Origin: Trichoplusia ni
Taxonomy: Eukaryota; Arthropoda; Insecta; Lepidoptera; Noctuidae
Assembly (NCBI RefSeq): GCF_003590095.1
Contig: NC_039480.1
Span: forward strand, 16,097,328 to 16,161,327
Reading direction: 5' to 3'
Length of the DNA: 64,000 bases
The number at the start of each line of letters is the position of its first letter. The first letter of the stretch is position 1. The translations under genes were made by a program, and so were the position numbers. Below are positions 52,301 to 62,758 of the stretch, piece by piece. The notes under the pieces were generated by a model, which was given only the letters and a program-made list of their open reading frames with translations, was not told where the DNA came from and ran no database searches.

Positions 52301-55300
52301 ATGGAGCATTAAATCTTGTTTAGTCAATACTTTTGAAAGAAAAATTGTTATTGTAGGTGTTGTTGTATGTTTTTGAACTGCACAGATAGCTGAGTGGTTA
52401 GATCCCTATGTAGCACATGGACATAGCGCAGTTTCCTTAGAAGATTGATCGTCTGGAGGGGTCTTGTGAAGAACTGCGTAGATTGTTCAAGTAATAAAGT
52501 TGTTTCTGTTTGTTTTTTTACTCCTATCTATATTAGAAACCACGATGTCAACAGTATACTAGGATATTTTTAAATCTCGCCCTCTATTTAAACCCTTGCT
52601 ACGTCCTTGGACAAGCATTTCTGTGATCTACAAATGATTATTCTAAGTTTGGAAGTCTGGTGCACGCAATTTGAATATAAGTGAAACATCCCGCGATACC
52701 AGGATTTAATGAATAGCAAACGATTCGTTAAAATAATAGGAAATTTGTGCCAGTGTGAAAGTCCACGTTAACGAACTTCAAATAGTACAGTGCTCTATTA
52801 TGCTGTCATAAATACCGTCGTCAATCATAGAGCTTCCTCATGACGACAGGTGCTAGTCTATCATTAAATATACCTAAATGAGTGTTCAAAAGGAGTGTAT
52901 TCTTTGAATTCTTCCGCCCACTATTATATACATGTTTTGGAAGTCACATTACATCGCAACATGTAATACATTTGTGTATAGATTGTCATTTGTCATGATA
53001 TATTTGCGTTTCTCTTGGCACTAGTTACTTGCTCTTTGCGTATTCCGTTACATAAGTAGAAACTGGAAGCGTTTGAGATGATATCATAATATATACAATG
53101 TTTCGCGAATATATGAGGTAGGTACAAGAGAAAAAATATTGGCAGTCTTCAAGATTTTGTGCGACAGTAACATCTTATAGACAGTTAAAAATAATCGTAG
53201 ACAATTTGGTGACGATAAAAAACGTGGTGCCGGGTAAAGGTCTACAAAACGTCACGAATACATAGATCGACCGACATGTAACAACTAAACACGTTTAAAC
53301 TAACTAGGTATTATGTAGCTCCAACAAAATCAATGTCTAAAACTGCATAATAATGTGTTTATTTTACTACGTAAATATAATTTGAATAGCGTGACGCTTC
53401 AGACCTTGTGTTACATTTGTTCAGTCACATCGGTCATGAAACCGATGATATATCTAACAAATTACTATGGATAAGCAACTCGTGCTCATTTGTTTTAACT
53501 CTGTTACGCACTTACTTAGCATGTTTATTATCCATAAACATAATGACAAAGCAGCGATCAATCACAGTTGTGTATATCTGTCGTAATTTGAATGTGAGTA
53601 GGCTGTCGTACTTTCTAGAGTTTCTAGTGCATTTGCCGTGACATAATGGTTTAGTATCTATGGATTTGAAATGGAACACTTTTCCTCATTCACGGAAAAT
53701 GGATTCTCTAAGAACAACGAGCTAGTTTAGTCCTGATAAATAGCAAGGAAAAAGAATTCCACGTACCTATATTATAATACTTACATGTAGAGTTTGGGAG
53801 TAATGAATAAAGGATTGGTGTTATTACGCATTCATTTTTGTCAATCATCACACTCCTGTCTTTTTTTCACTCATCTCTAGTACTCCTCGTCTCGGTCTTT
53901 ACTTCCATAGCGGAATATATATTCTCCTCATAACGATTGCTGATCTGGCATCTTGCTCATCATAAATCTTTGCTTATTGCCATAAGAATACTTACCTCAA
54001 ACAGATCAGGATGTTCGCTGTCTGCGATGCTTGCGAAAAGGTGGCTTAGAGCTCGCGACATGAGGCCCGTCATGGTGTATGTTTTGCCGGCCCCGGTCGC
54101 TCCGTAAGCGAACACTGCGCCGGCAAACCCTCGCAACGTGTCGCCCACAAGGGGGGCACATACTGCATCATAGACGTCCTCCTGTGTAGAACAAATGAAA
54201 ATAATTTTTTTAAAGTTGAAAAGTTTTGAAGATTCCATTCCATGCAAGAAAAAGTAGTCCGCATTTGAAGATTATCCACGCTTTGTAGTGACTCTACAAT
54301 TACGATCAGGTAACCTAGCCGTCAGTTGTATTCTTTTTTTTTTCATCCTTAACTGTCCCACTGCAGGTAAAAGGCGTACCTTAGATTTTCTCACTCGTTC
54401 CGTAAGTTGTCACTATTATTTAATTTAATCAGTCTTTATCGATTTATTTTTAAATTATAATATTATGAGAGATTACCCAAAGCTATGTTATGAAAAAAAG
54501 AACATTATATATTGAAACTTTACGCAATCGAACAAAAGATACTCTTGACATGCCTAAAATATATGTACAGTACTGAAGGACATTTTATAGTAAGTTTCAG
54601 GTAATTAAGTGGCTCATCACCACCAATTAACTGGTGTCACCGACCTTTATTTGTTATCGTTAACAATAACGAGACCGGTATAACGAAGCACTTATTATTT
54701 ATTTACCAGTAAAGTGGTCCTGAATGAACGCAGTTCAAAGAGGGCTGAAACCCTCATTGGAATGAGCTCTGAACTTGAATATTTTATTGTATGCTCGTTT
54801 GTGTAATATCTGAAGAATAGCCTTTCAATATTTTGATATTTAATTATCCATATTTTTTACTATCCTATTACATCTGCAAATTCTGCTCAAAGTTTAATAT
54901 GATCAGTTTTTCCATGTTATATTCCAGACTTGGTGCTAAAGTGGTAGGTTCACGTCCTATCAGACTTTGGCAGGGACGAAGATAATGTTTATTTCGTGCT
55001 ATGTGAGCTTAATTTAATATAAATCACAGAAGAAAGATATAAAGTTTTTAAAAATACACTTATTAGATATTTTTCTATAAATATAGCTATTCTTTTATGT
55101 AAGTATCCCTGAATTTTACATACTTGAGTGCTGCCTTCGCCGAACACTCGGTCATACACGTAGTGCTTGTCGTTGACCCGCCGCTGTCGCAGTACGTCAC
55201 GCCGGCTGTCGGCCTCCTCCTCCAGAACCAGCATCTAGCAACACCACAAACTCTACATTATGAGTACTTACGTTTTCAATGGGAAAGTTGAGCAAAAGTC

Positions 55301-58300
55301 CCCATCATTAGAAGTTCTATAAACCGGTATATATGCATAATATAATGATAAATTTATGCAGCTCAGCAATGTTAATCTGTCGTACTATGTCGTAGGGAAG
55401 CAATTGACTATCTTTTTTAAATTTTTAATTCCTTGGTGGATCAAGACGTTTTCTTCTGCTACGGCGACCTAGTAAAGGAATGGTGAAACAGGGCATTGGC
55501 CTGTCAGTGCAGGTTGAATATGCAAGAAAATATGAGGATTTTCACGACTAATGGGAAATTAGTTTAGACCGCCAACCAGTCTCCATAGATGCAGTTACCA
55601 AGGACGCAGTGTAATAGGATGAATAATTAATTCTGTAATAATCTGATGCTGTTTCCCTGTGCCATTTGTCTTTGACAATATGGCTGTCTAACTAATATAG
55701 AAACCATTTAGCTTCTCAGTAAGACAATGGCGAAAACGAGTAACAATATTTCTGCTGAAGTTATATTGTTGGCTATTTCTTTAATTCATTAAGAATATTA
55801 GTAAGCCAACAAACCCTTACTTACAAATGAAAATTGGAAAACCCACGAAAATCCACAATGTCATTTTTGTCATGTTTCAATAATATTTACCTCTACCAAT
55901 TTCGTATTAAAACGTAAATATCATAGTACCTACGCCGCAATATGTATCTATATTATTTTTAGCTTATCTGTGACATAATAGTATATGTTTTATAGTACGT
56001 ATATCTGATTGTAATACTGTGACGAGTCAAAGGTAAAGAAAAAATGTAATAAACATGTTTTTTATTGCAAAAAATACTGTTTTAATGTAAATCAGTATCT
56101 TTGTTATTATGATTATTAAGTAAGATTTATCTTTTTGTGACGTCATCGCGTCACTTGGATTGGACTTTGTTATTCTAATGAAATATAAAGTTGAGTTAAG
56201 TATTCAATACTAACAGTTGCAAGCAGCTTCGCCCGCTACAAATTGAAACTCTTACTCTACATATAAACCCAGATTATTAACTATTTGTGTACCAAATTTC
56301 GTCTAAATCCGTTCAGTGGTTTTTGCGTGAGAGTCATAAACATTCTTCCATACTTACAAACTACCGCGTTTATAATATTGGTATTATATTACTTGTGGTT
56401 GTTCCTACACGGTACTAGCTCCTACTACAGTATGTGTAACATTAAATATAGAGATGTTTTAAGACACGGTTATTGTTTTATTTCATAGCTATTTACTATA
56501 CAGTATTTCACACTTATGTGCAACACGATAGATGGATTTGAGAATATAATGTAAAATGATATAGATGGAGTAGATGTGTGATTAAAGACAGAGATCGTAG
56601 AGTAACCTTATCGCTGACCACGTGCACGATGCGAGGACCTTCATCTGTTCGGAGCGGGCGCACGCGCACTGCCACCTGTTACAAAGTCACAAATATACTA
56701 GGTGAGTATAGCACATATACTAGTGCTGCTCGCGGCTTCCGCCGACCTGGATATCGGTTTTAACTGGAAAATATTGCTAGGAGAGTAATGATATTGCAGC
56801 TCGAACCTTATGCAAGCAATTAACGGAGGATAAACGTGCAGCCTGTCTTAATTCAAAGTGTCAGCTATCTAAATACCAAATTTCATGGAATTCGGTCCAG
56901 CCGTTTAGAGGTGAAGAGGTTACAAACACAGACACAAATATACAATCACACTCACATTTGCATTAATACTAGTGTGATAATCCGTACTCATTATTCCGTA
57001 AGAATCTTATTAAAATATGTAGTGCTTCTCGTTAAACTGTTGCGTTTGTTCATGCTATATATCTCTTATTAAAGTTAATTTATTTTAATTGTAGAAGGGA
57101 GAAGCCTCTCTACGTTGTTTTGTCTATCACGCTTTACGACTGCAATCAAATTACTGATGGTGGCATTGGTGGCCAAAGACGCTGTAGGTACCTAATTTAT
57201 GTAGAAGACTAGGTACTAGGCGAATACAACATTAATAAAGTTTTCTAAGATCTTATGCAGTGTGCAGTTAGCGTGAGCAGGCTTACTGACTAGCTACACA
57301 GCCAGAATACCTAATTAAAGAACCATCGCCGGTAAACTAAGATGCTAGGTAACATTATTTATAAGTATAAGTATAATAAATGTAAAACAATTAGTTAGTA
57401 GATATTCTGACAAAACTACAGGGCCATAGATATAAGCGACTGATAAAGAAACAATTTAGTAATTATTTTACCTAATGATGTTTCCAATCAAAAACCAAGT
57501 TACTCGTAAAAGTACGTGTGAACACTAAATGACGAAGTTCTTAGGATTACTTTCGGAAAGTCCCCCAGAATTCCATAATATTCTAGTTCCAAAAATAGAA
57601 CTTGGCATGTAAACTTGTCAGAGCCAGAATTAGAAAATCATAACTAGTAGTCCAGTTTAATTCTTAATAGGCTAGGAACTATACCGAGCCAAAACCATCG
57701 ACTATAGGTAATTTGACCTAGGTTAGATAAACATTTTGAAATGAGCGCTAATACTGATATTCCAAAATAACTTTCCTTGACTTAGCCTTGGCTTCGGCGT
57801 TATGCTAAATATCTAAATATTTTGTCATTCAATCTTCTTAAGTTGACGCCCAGTCTTTGAATATTTAATAGAGCAAACTTGTTTACAGGCACGTTATTTT
57901 TATTATTTAATCAATTTGGTATATCTTAAGAACGAAACATCGATATGCAGGCCAACAATTTGGTATAAATGCATCGATTTAGGTACCTGCTTCGGTTATG
58001 AGTTAAGTAATTAAGTATGTTATTAATATTAATTTAATTCATACATTTATCAATATTAATTCATTTAGCAGAACAATTCTGTGTTTTGTTAGCAGAAGTG
58101 GTTCAAGAGTTCCCTCTTATCTGTAGGATAATAAGTGCAGATGCTAGTAATTACGTCTACGGGATTGTCCGAAAGGGTTACCGCGGCCCCGGTACTGAGA
58201 GCAAAGTCGGATTTTAGTCAGGAAAGTCCTCCTTTCAACTAAACCCAAAGCGAGAAAAGTTCTTAATTTCCCATCCGTAAAAAAACTAAGCTACTTAGGT

Positions 58301-59570
58301 ACCACACTTTTGTGCAAATAAATAAAAGGTATCTGTACCAAAACCCCTCTATTAGATGTTTTAAAATTTTAATTTATTATTCATATATTCTCAAATGACA
58401 ACTCTTATTCCAAATATGCAACAGTTCCTCTAAGAAAAGGTAGATTCAGTGCACTTCGAACTCTGACATGGTTACTAAGATAATTAGCAATTAATATAAA
58501 GATTTAATCTAGATAACTGTTACTGCCCAACCCTGTAGAGAGACGTCGTCGATGCGTAACGCATAGGTGAACCAATGTCAAACTATAGGTCACACATGAG
58601 ACAAGATCATCTTTGATTGCGGTCAAGATTATGTACTTTAGAAAGTACATACTCGTACTAGAGTACATAAGTGTCATAATTGGCACATCATATAGGTATA
58701 TTATGGTACCCGGCAAAATACACGTGTATCTATGTATTTACTTTTTTATGCAGCATGAAAGCACCTAACTATTATTAAACGTCTTGGTGTCAGTGCACAA
58801 ATAAGTAGAGTGAGTCGAAACTCCTCTCTTCTTGGTTTGTATTTAAAACTAGTAGATGCCCGCGGTCCCACCCGCTGCAAATCGAAAATGATCTCGAGAT
58901 CCTGGTTATAAACTATGTGTTTACGAAGTTTCGTTTCAATCAGTTCAGTGGTTTTTGCGAGAGAGAGGTTTGTACATCCATACATACAAACTTTCAGGTT
59001 TATAATATTAGTTGGATAGCTTAGGTATGTGGTATATAATTTTAGTTACAGGACCTAAGACTTTCTCAGTGCCCGCGAGTCGAGGTTTAGCTACCAAGTT
59101 CCGTGGGTTAGGTACCTACTAACTTTATTCATTCCTAGATTTCCTATTCTATTAGTTACTCTCATTAGGCGCCTAAGTGAATACTTTAACACTGAGGAAG
59201 TACTGTCTAAAGCTAAATTAATAATTCCTAAAGTAGACACTAAAGTTCACTCTTTGAAGAAGTATCTTCAAAGAGTAAAGTGCAGTTATTAAACTGCTAT
59301 TTGCGAATTAGTTATAAACTTTATAGTAAGATAAAAACTTAATCTAAAAGTAGCTAACATAATTGTCATTAAATTGTGAGCCTAAAACAGATTAATCCAA
59401 ATTAGAATAAGGTTTTAAAGGCTGTGAGAGGAGATTGAGATTCAAGGAGATCAGGTCCAGAAGCAGAAAATAATCAAACATCAGAAAATTAAGTTTACCA
59501 TAAGTTTCTCCTCAGAGACAGTGCGGATGCTTCCGGATCGCTCAGAGGCAGTATGAACGCTCTGAGTCAT
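40392..59570 (-). CDS. Kif19: KIF19-like kinesin-8 motor protein
   Basis: A plus-end microtubule motor of the KIF19 (kinesin-8) group, known in vertebrates for trimming ciliary microtubules. Exons: 59499-59570, 56607-56675, 55124-55234, 53996-54181, 45099-45340, 44538-44711, 44109-44274, 43838-43953, 43403-43684, 43064-43241, 42391-42604, 41368-41500, 40985-41119, 40392-40479. The total is 2166 nt, 721 aa, with phases consistent throughout. Exon 1 ends EEKLM and joins VAVRVRPL, the usual motor start. P-loop GATGAGKT is 111-118; SYLEIYNE near 150; switch I reads NQHSSRGH at 216-223 with Gly instead of Ser; switch II DLAGSE 247-252; YRDSKLTRLL near 289. Neck and coiled-coil parts follow (residues 341-600), where 'FKQQMRLRRRLMELDSHLL' parallels KIF19. 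The tail is Gly/Ser-rich and then basic. Two introns appear to use GC donors. The last two exons and the first exon rest on splice phase and weak similarity. Confidence 0.87.
40540..40830 (+). mobile_element. Decayed RTE-like LINE C-terminus in kinesin intron 13
   Basis: Plus-strand translation near 40552-40617 gives SLKVAPVTERLTWNR, which matches the SLKV-PVTE-L--NRL motif near the C-terminus of RTE-type reverse transcriptases. Further on 'TCYADH' (40717-40734) resembles the terminal TCCADP motif. Several stops and frame changes lie between, so it is a relic. It lies antisense to the kinesin gene. Confidence 0.55.
41195..41228. repeat. Trinucleotide-type microsatellite (TAC)n
   Basis: Imperfect tandem tac/ttac units occur just beside the SINE-like piece in kinesin intron 12. 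Confidence 0.7.
41255..41333 (-). repeat. tRNA-like SINE head
   Basis: On the minus strand a good A box (TAGCCGAGTGATAGG, around 41311-41325) is followed about 38 nt later by a B box (GGTTCGATCCC, around 41263-41273), the internal promoter layout of a tRNA-derived SINE. The ends can pair (ctgcatgg against ctatgcag, imperfectly). It sits in intron 12 of the kinesin gene, on the kinesin strand. A functional tRNA is unlikely because the acceptor and anticodon arms do not fold convincingly. Confidence 0.5.
42100..42235. repeat. Lepidopteran interspersed repeat fragment in kinesin intron 11
   Basis: The words 'ctcatagccgtaagggacggcaat' followed by 'acacgaccagagacaga' belong to a repeat common in moths, often seen as a diverged fragment. 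It is GC-richer than the intron around it. No open frame or inverted ends were found. Family assignment is from memory and is not certain. Confidence 0.4.
47189..47554 (+). repeat. Interspersed repeat interrupted by a nested insertion
   Basis: The outer repeat begins 'tagctgtggcccgcgggcccgcc' near 47191 and ends 'gcgcgtttataatatcag' near 47550, matching the other copies of this family in the window. At 47306-47468 it is split: the word CATCT stands on both sides of a 153-bp insert (47311-47463) that starts with a (TAA)n tract. Removing the insert and one CATCT restores the order seen in the copy at 56.2 kb. Confidence 0.65.
48098..48365 (+). repeat. Related interspersed repeat copy
   Basis: It starts 'aaactagctgacccagaaacc' and has the core 'aaaatcgctcaagccgtttcggaggagt', ending in 'gacacgggaattttatatatta'. 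This variant of the GC-start, tta-end family is common in insects. Confidence 0.5.
50716..50979 (+). other. Unassigned 87-codon open frame in kinesin intron
   Basis: The frame starts with ATG, is GC-richer than the intron and codes for a basic, Arg/Leu/Tyr-rich peptide (for example YLEHRRPYYLLIYRLIDKIE). It overlaps a second open frame starting at 50976. I do not recognise it. It could be a small nested gene, a transposon remnant, or chance. Confidence 0.2.
52384..52420 (+). repeat. tRNA-like A-box fragment
   Basis: The string TAGCTGAGTGGTTAG is a strong A-box match with tRNA D-arm context. No B box follows at the proper distance, so this is a decayed SINE or tRNA relic rather than a tRNA gene. 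It lies in the 8.7 kb kinesin intron. Confidence 0.35.
54350..54385 (-). repeat. Short LINE-tail-like motif
   Basis: 'gtcccactgcaggtaaaaggcg' resembles the reverse complement of the lepidopteran LINE tail ('...ctttgcccagcagtgggac'). It is short and diverged, in kinesin intron 3. Confidence 0.35.
56222..56385 (+). repeat. Interspersed repeat copy, kinesin intron 2
   Basis: It carries 'cttcgcccgctacaaattgaaa', 'taaacccagattattaactat', 'gtgtaccaaatttcgtctaaatccgttcagtggtttttgcgtg' in pieces, and ends 'cgcgtttataatattgg'. It is collinear with copies at 47.2 and 58.9 kb. Confidence 0.6.
56836..56945 (+). repeat. Diverged interspersed repeat fragment, kinesin intron 1
   Basis: The core 'ccaaatttcatggaattcgg' and 'cagccgtttagaggtgaag' is the familiar 'aaattt cat - - aat - cgg - - cag - - gttt' module, followed by 'acacagacaca'. 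Confidence 0.45.
58853..59012 (+). repeat. Interspersed repeat copy, kinesin intron 1
   Basis: It starts 'agtagatgcccgcggtccc', contains 'gttataaactatgtgttta' and 'cagttcagtggtttttgcgag', and ends 'ggtttataatattagttgga'. It is a full-length-looking copy with boundaries like those at 47.2 kb. Confidence 0.6.
59249..59276. repeat. Short perfect hairpin in kinesin intron 1
   Basis: Arms actctttgaaga (59249-59260) and tcttcaaagagt (59265-59276) flank the loop agta. Outer bases pair only partly. Confidence 0.7.
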
Positions 59571-61619
59571 GGCATTACTTCGTTTACCCAGACGCATTCA
59601 GGCACAACTACTCTCTTCACTACTATTTAACTAAAGTTAAAAAAAAACACTTAAGACTTGGGTCAAAAAGGTGAACAGAAGTTAATCCATGATTAATAAA
59701 CTTCAAAGTCTGTGACCTTTAGATGGTAAAACGAGGGAAATACGTAAAATACTTCAATTGGTAGTCAAAGGTGCGAAGTCAAACGTTCTCCGCTCGCGTA
59801 GGTTCACGTGGACTGAGCGTTGGTCAAAATACAGCCTTCGGTTTGGGTGGTCGCTGGGGCAACAGCTAATCACCACAAATAAATGTTTCATGCGCCGTCA
59901 TGTAAGGTTGTTATTAACAAACCTATATATTCAGGAGTTTAACGATGCAGCTCTAGGTACATATTTGACTTATGAAATTGTATCGTTATTTATTTATACT
60001 TCATCACTATCACTATTTACCTTAACAATCTGTGTTTTTTTTCTTATCTCATTATCAAATACTTACTATTAAAGGTACCTACTGTAAAAACACTTCTCAA
60101 TAGTTTTATTTTTACTGCGAATTGATACGATAGATACCGTTAGAAACCATATTTTCAGTAGATAAAGAATCTGCATATCTACTTACACTATCCATCATTG
60201 CGTAAGATAGGTAATAATTGTACATTTAGGTACGGTACTATTAATTAGGTTTTCATCATATTAGTTGGAAGACCAATTAACGGGTAGTACAATAGCCACA
60301 AGTAACTGACGATCACGGTCACGGCCCAAGTATTCTGTGGTCAGAGACCTAACAAGAGCATACACCAATAGCTCTACTTTTTAATTATCTACCTGCATAA
60401 CTTAACTTTTTGAACTGCTTTTTATTTAAGTGCGACCAAGTATGGTATAAGGTATTAAATATATTACGTAGGGAATCTTAAGGTTTATTTTATATTATTA
60501 AAACGGATTCTGTATACGTACGGAATTATAGATATAAGAAGGTACTTTTTACATAGCCTACTAGAAATTTGTTTTCGATTGTCAAATTGATCTCCAATAT
60601 GTAGATTCCTACCTACAGCTTCCCAACGAGCAACGTTGAATCATCTGGCTCGTCAAGTTAAGAGCTAGCTTGGACATGCCGCTATAAAAAAGTAGCGGGT
60701 TCGAATCTTTTCCGGCCTAATATGTGCGATTTCTGTTATGAAAATTCAAAATTTCTTCAATGACTAAAGATTGCACAGATGTTGGTGGAGATGGTGAGTT
60801 AACCGTAATGTCAGTGTATTATGTCTGATTCTATAGTTTGAGGTATTTTTTTCTTCTTTATGCGTAGTAACTGTTACTTGCGATATTATGACCAACAACA
60901 AATGTAAGATACGCCTACCGTATCTTAGGACTAGGTATGGCTCGATAAACATGTCAGTTATGTGCCGATCAAGGGATGTGACGGGCACCAAAACTGTTTT
61001 CATTTTACCTAATCAATAAACACGAGATTAGAGATTGAATACGCCGCATACCAACAGGATTTCGTTTTACCTGACACAGCAAGATTGTTCGTTTTGTAGT
61101 ACCTACCTAAAGAATGTAGAGCAAATATTTCCGACAAACTTTACCATCTAACTTTTGGACTAAATAGTTATTTTTATACCAAGTGACTATTTCAAAATCA
61201 ACTATTGTTTTGCAGTCTCCTTTTTTCTACTTAAAATGCATAATAATTAGCATTTTAAATAGTATGTTGCCAAACAATGATATGTGACTATGTAATACTA
61301 AATGCTATGACAAATAAACTTGGAATGAAGAATGATAACATTTAGTAAGTCATTACAGTTATTAGACAATCTGTGAAAACATAATTACGTAATGGTAAAA
61401 ATTAGATAATTATCAGAAAGATAACTTGTTTGTAATAACAAGTGTGCTTGATAATAAAATTTACATACAAAAAATGGCACATTATGTAGATATAAACATA
61501 TGGGGATTGACAATTCAAATAAAAAAACAATCATACCATAAAACTATTTATTTTATAAAAACAAATGCATATATCATTTCAATATTTACAAAACAGTATA
61601 ACTTAAAATTAACCAGTTT
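59571..61619. other. Kinesin upstream region and ELP6 3' flank
   Basis: No convincing exon is seen. The segment next to 59571 must contain the kinesin promoter and 5' UTR. The ELP6 poly(A) motif on the minus strand reads from tttatt at 61547-61552, about 70 nt beyond the stop. A degenerate tRNA-like stretch lies at 60645-60715 with a B-box match 'gggttcgaatc'. An open frame at 59758-60072 has no recognisable product. Confidence 0.5.
60645..60715 (+). repeat. Degenerate tRNA-like sequence
   Basis: A possible A box ('tggctcgtcaagttaag') is followed by a B box (GGGTTCGAATC) about 40 nt later. The acceptor stem is not evident, so I read it as a SINE head or pseudo-tRNA. Confidence 0.35.
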
Positions 61620-62357
61620 TTAAACAGTACCCGGGGCAAACAACTTAACTCCTCTGTCAAATAGTTTAAAGAGATATCGAGATGGTTTTATATCCATAAT
61701 GTGCATATGATCACTGTCAAATTTTAACCCAGGATATGTTATTGTGAGGTGACCTGCGACATCTGCACTCCACCCTGAAGGTAGATTCTCAACCTCCAAT
61801 ACTGTATGAGCTTTATGTGCCAGTAAATTTGCCATCAAATATGAAACATCATCCTCATTAGCCTCATTGCAATGACAAAGGACAAATGAGTTGTTGTATG
61901 AGGTAACAATCTTAATTAGCTCATTACAAAACAAATTAACTTCTTTTAGAGAGTAATCTAAATCAAATAAATGAGTTACACCATCCAATATCACATTAAC
62001 TGTATCATGTTTATGGCGCATCAATTCAATCTTTTCTTTTATTTTTGGAATTAATTCTGGTAATTTATTATTGGTTAGTAGACTATTTATACAATATTCT
62101 CCAAAATTAAAAAAGTCTACCAGTCCGGTGTCCACATATCTTTGTAGGTTGTAGTTTATTTTGAGTCCCACATTTTGGTAGTGTTGAAATGAGTTGTGTG
62201 TAGAAACTAAAACAACAGCTGCTTTGTTCTTGATGCAGTAGTTTAAAACACAACTTGTAACAAATGAACTGTCACATCTATTTATTTCTTTCACAACTAC
62301 TAGCTTACTAGATAATACTTTATCTAAATGAAGCAATGTTACTATATCTGCTGACAT
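61620..62357 (-). CDS. Elp6: Elongator complex protein 6
   Basis: ELP6 is one of the three RecA-like ATPase-fold subunits (ELP4-5-6) that form the ring of the Elongator complex, needed for wobble-uridine modification of tRNAs in the cytoplasm. The coding region is a single exon of 738 nt, 245 aa, near the usual 250-270. Family-like parts are the N-terminal LLHLDKVLSSKLVVVKEI, a central strand VNVILDGVTHLFDL in the Walker-B position, NSFVLCHC, and the C-terminal LPSGWSADVAGHLTITYPG followed by a RGVKLFAPG end that parallels FFAKG in mammals. No Walker A is seen, as expected for ELP6. Just upstream of the ATG the minus strand reads tttgttccag|a, a good splice acceptor, so a 5' UTR intron is likely. 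It is divergent from the dicarboxylate carrier gene. Confidence 0.88.
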   Translation of the reverse strand: MSADIVTLLHLDKVLSSKLVVVKEINRCDSSFVTSCVLNYCIKNKAAVVLVSTHNSFQHYQNVGLKINYNLQRYVDTGLVDFFNFGEYCINSLLTNNKLPELIPKIKEKIELMRHKHDTVNVILDGVTHLFDLDYSLKEVNLFCNELIKIVTSYNNSFVLCHCNEANEDDVSYLMANLLAHKAHTVLEVENLPSGWSADVAGHLTITYPGLKFDSDHMHIMDIKPSRYLFKLFDRGVKLFAPGTV

Positions 62358-62758
62358 TCTGGAACAAAATAATATTTATTTACTAAACAGACTCTGCTGC
62401 ACTTAACACAAAATAACACTTAATGGATAAATGTTACACTGAGCATGTAGCCAGCTAGCCGCTTAGGTATATATTTATCAAATGATTACTTTAGTTCCAC
62501 TGTGTCTATAGCCCTCTACTGCCGAGCGATAAGCGTCACGCAGTCATTACTGGATGTTTTAAAACACTCGCCGCGTGTTCAGATGAAAGGCAGCTTCGCG
62601 CGACCTTAGTCTGTACTCGTTAGTTTACCGGCAATAACATAACTCGTTTCAAATATTATATAATAGGACACACAAGAGATTAAACATTTGTAAATTATTA
62701 TTATTTGTGTTAAAAATATATTTATTATTAACGTTGTGCTACGAATAACCGCGTAATA
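62358..62758. promoter_or_regulatory. Divergent promoter region ELP6 / dicarboxylate carrier
   Basis: Only 401 nt separate the two start codons. The right part (about 62510-62640) is richer in CpG than its flanks, as often at housekeeping promoters. The first ELP6 exon, if there is a 5' UTR intron, must also lie here. No core motif can be named with confidence. Confidence 0.45.

Larger units (their letters stand above)
45341..53995 (-). other. 8.7 kb intron 4 of the kinesin gene
   Basis: The intron separates the P-loop exon from the SYLEIYNE exon. I saw repeat copies (47189-47554, 48098-48365) and a tRNA-like relic (52384-52420). An 87-codon open frame at 50716-50979 has higher GC than its surroundings but no recognisable family. 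No further kinesin exon is needed, since the protein is continuous across the junction (FE then VKMSYLEI, as in KIF19). Confidence 0.7.

Noticed and set aside
59758..60072. 104-codon open frame upstream of the kinesin
   Set aside because: No similarity recognised, ends in a low-complexity hydrophobic tail typical of AT-rich random frames.
60645..60715. Possible tRNA gene
   Set aside because: A and B boxes are present but the acceptor stem and anticodon arm do not fold; treated as a tRNA-like relic.
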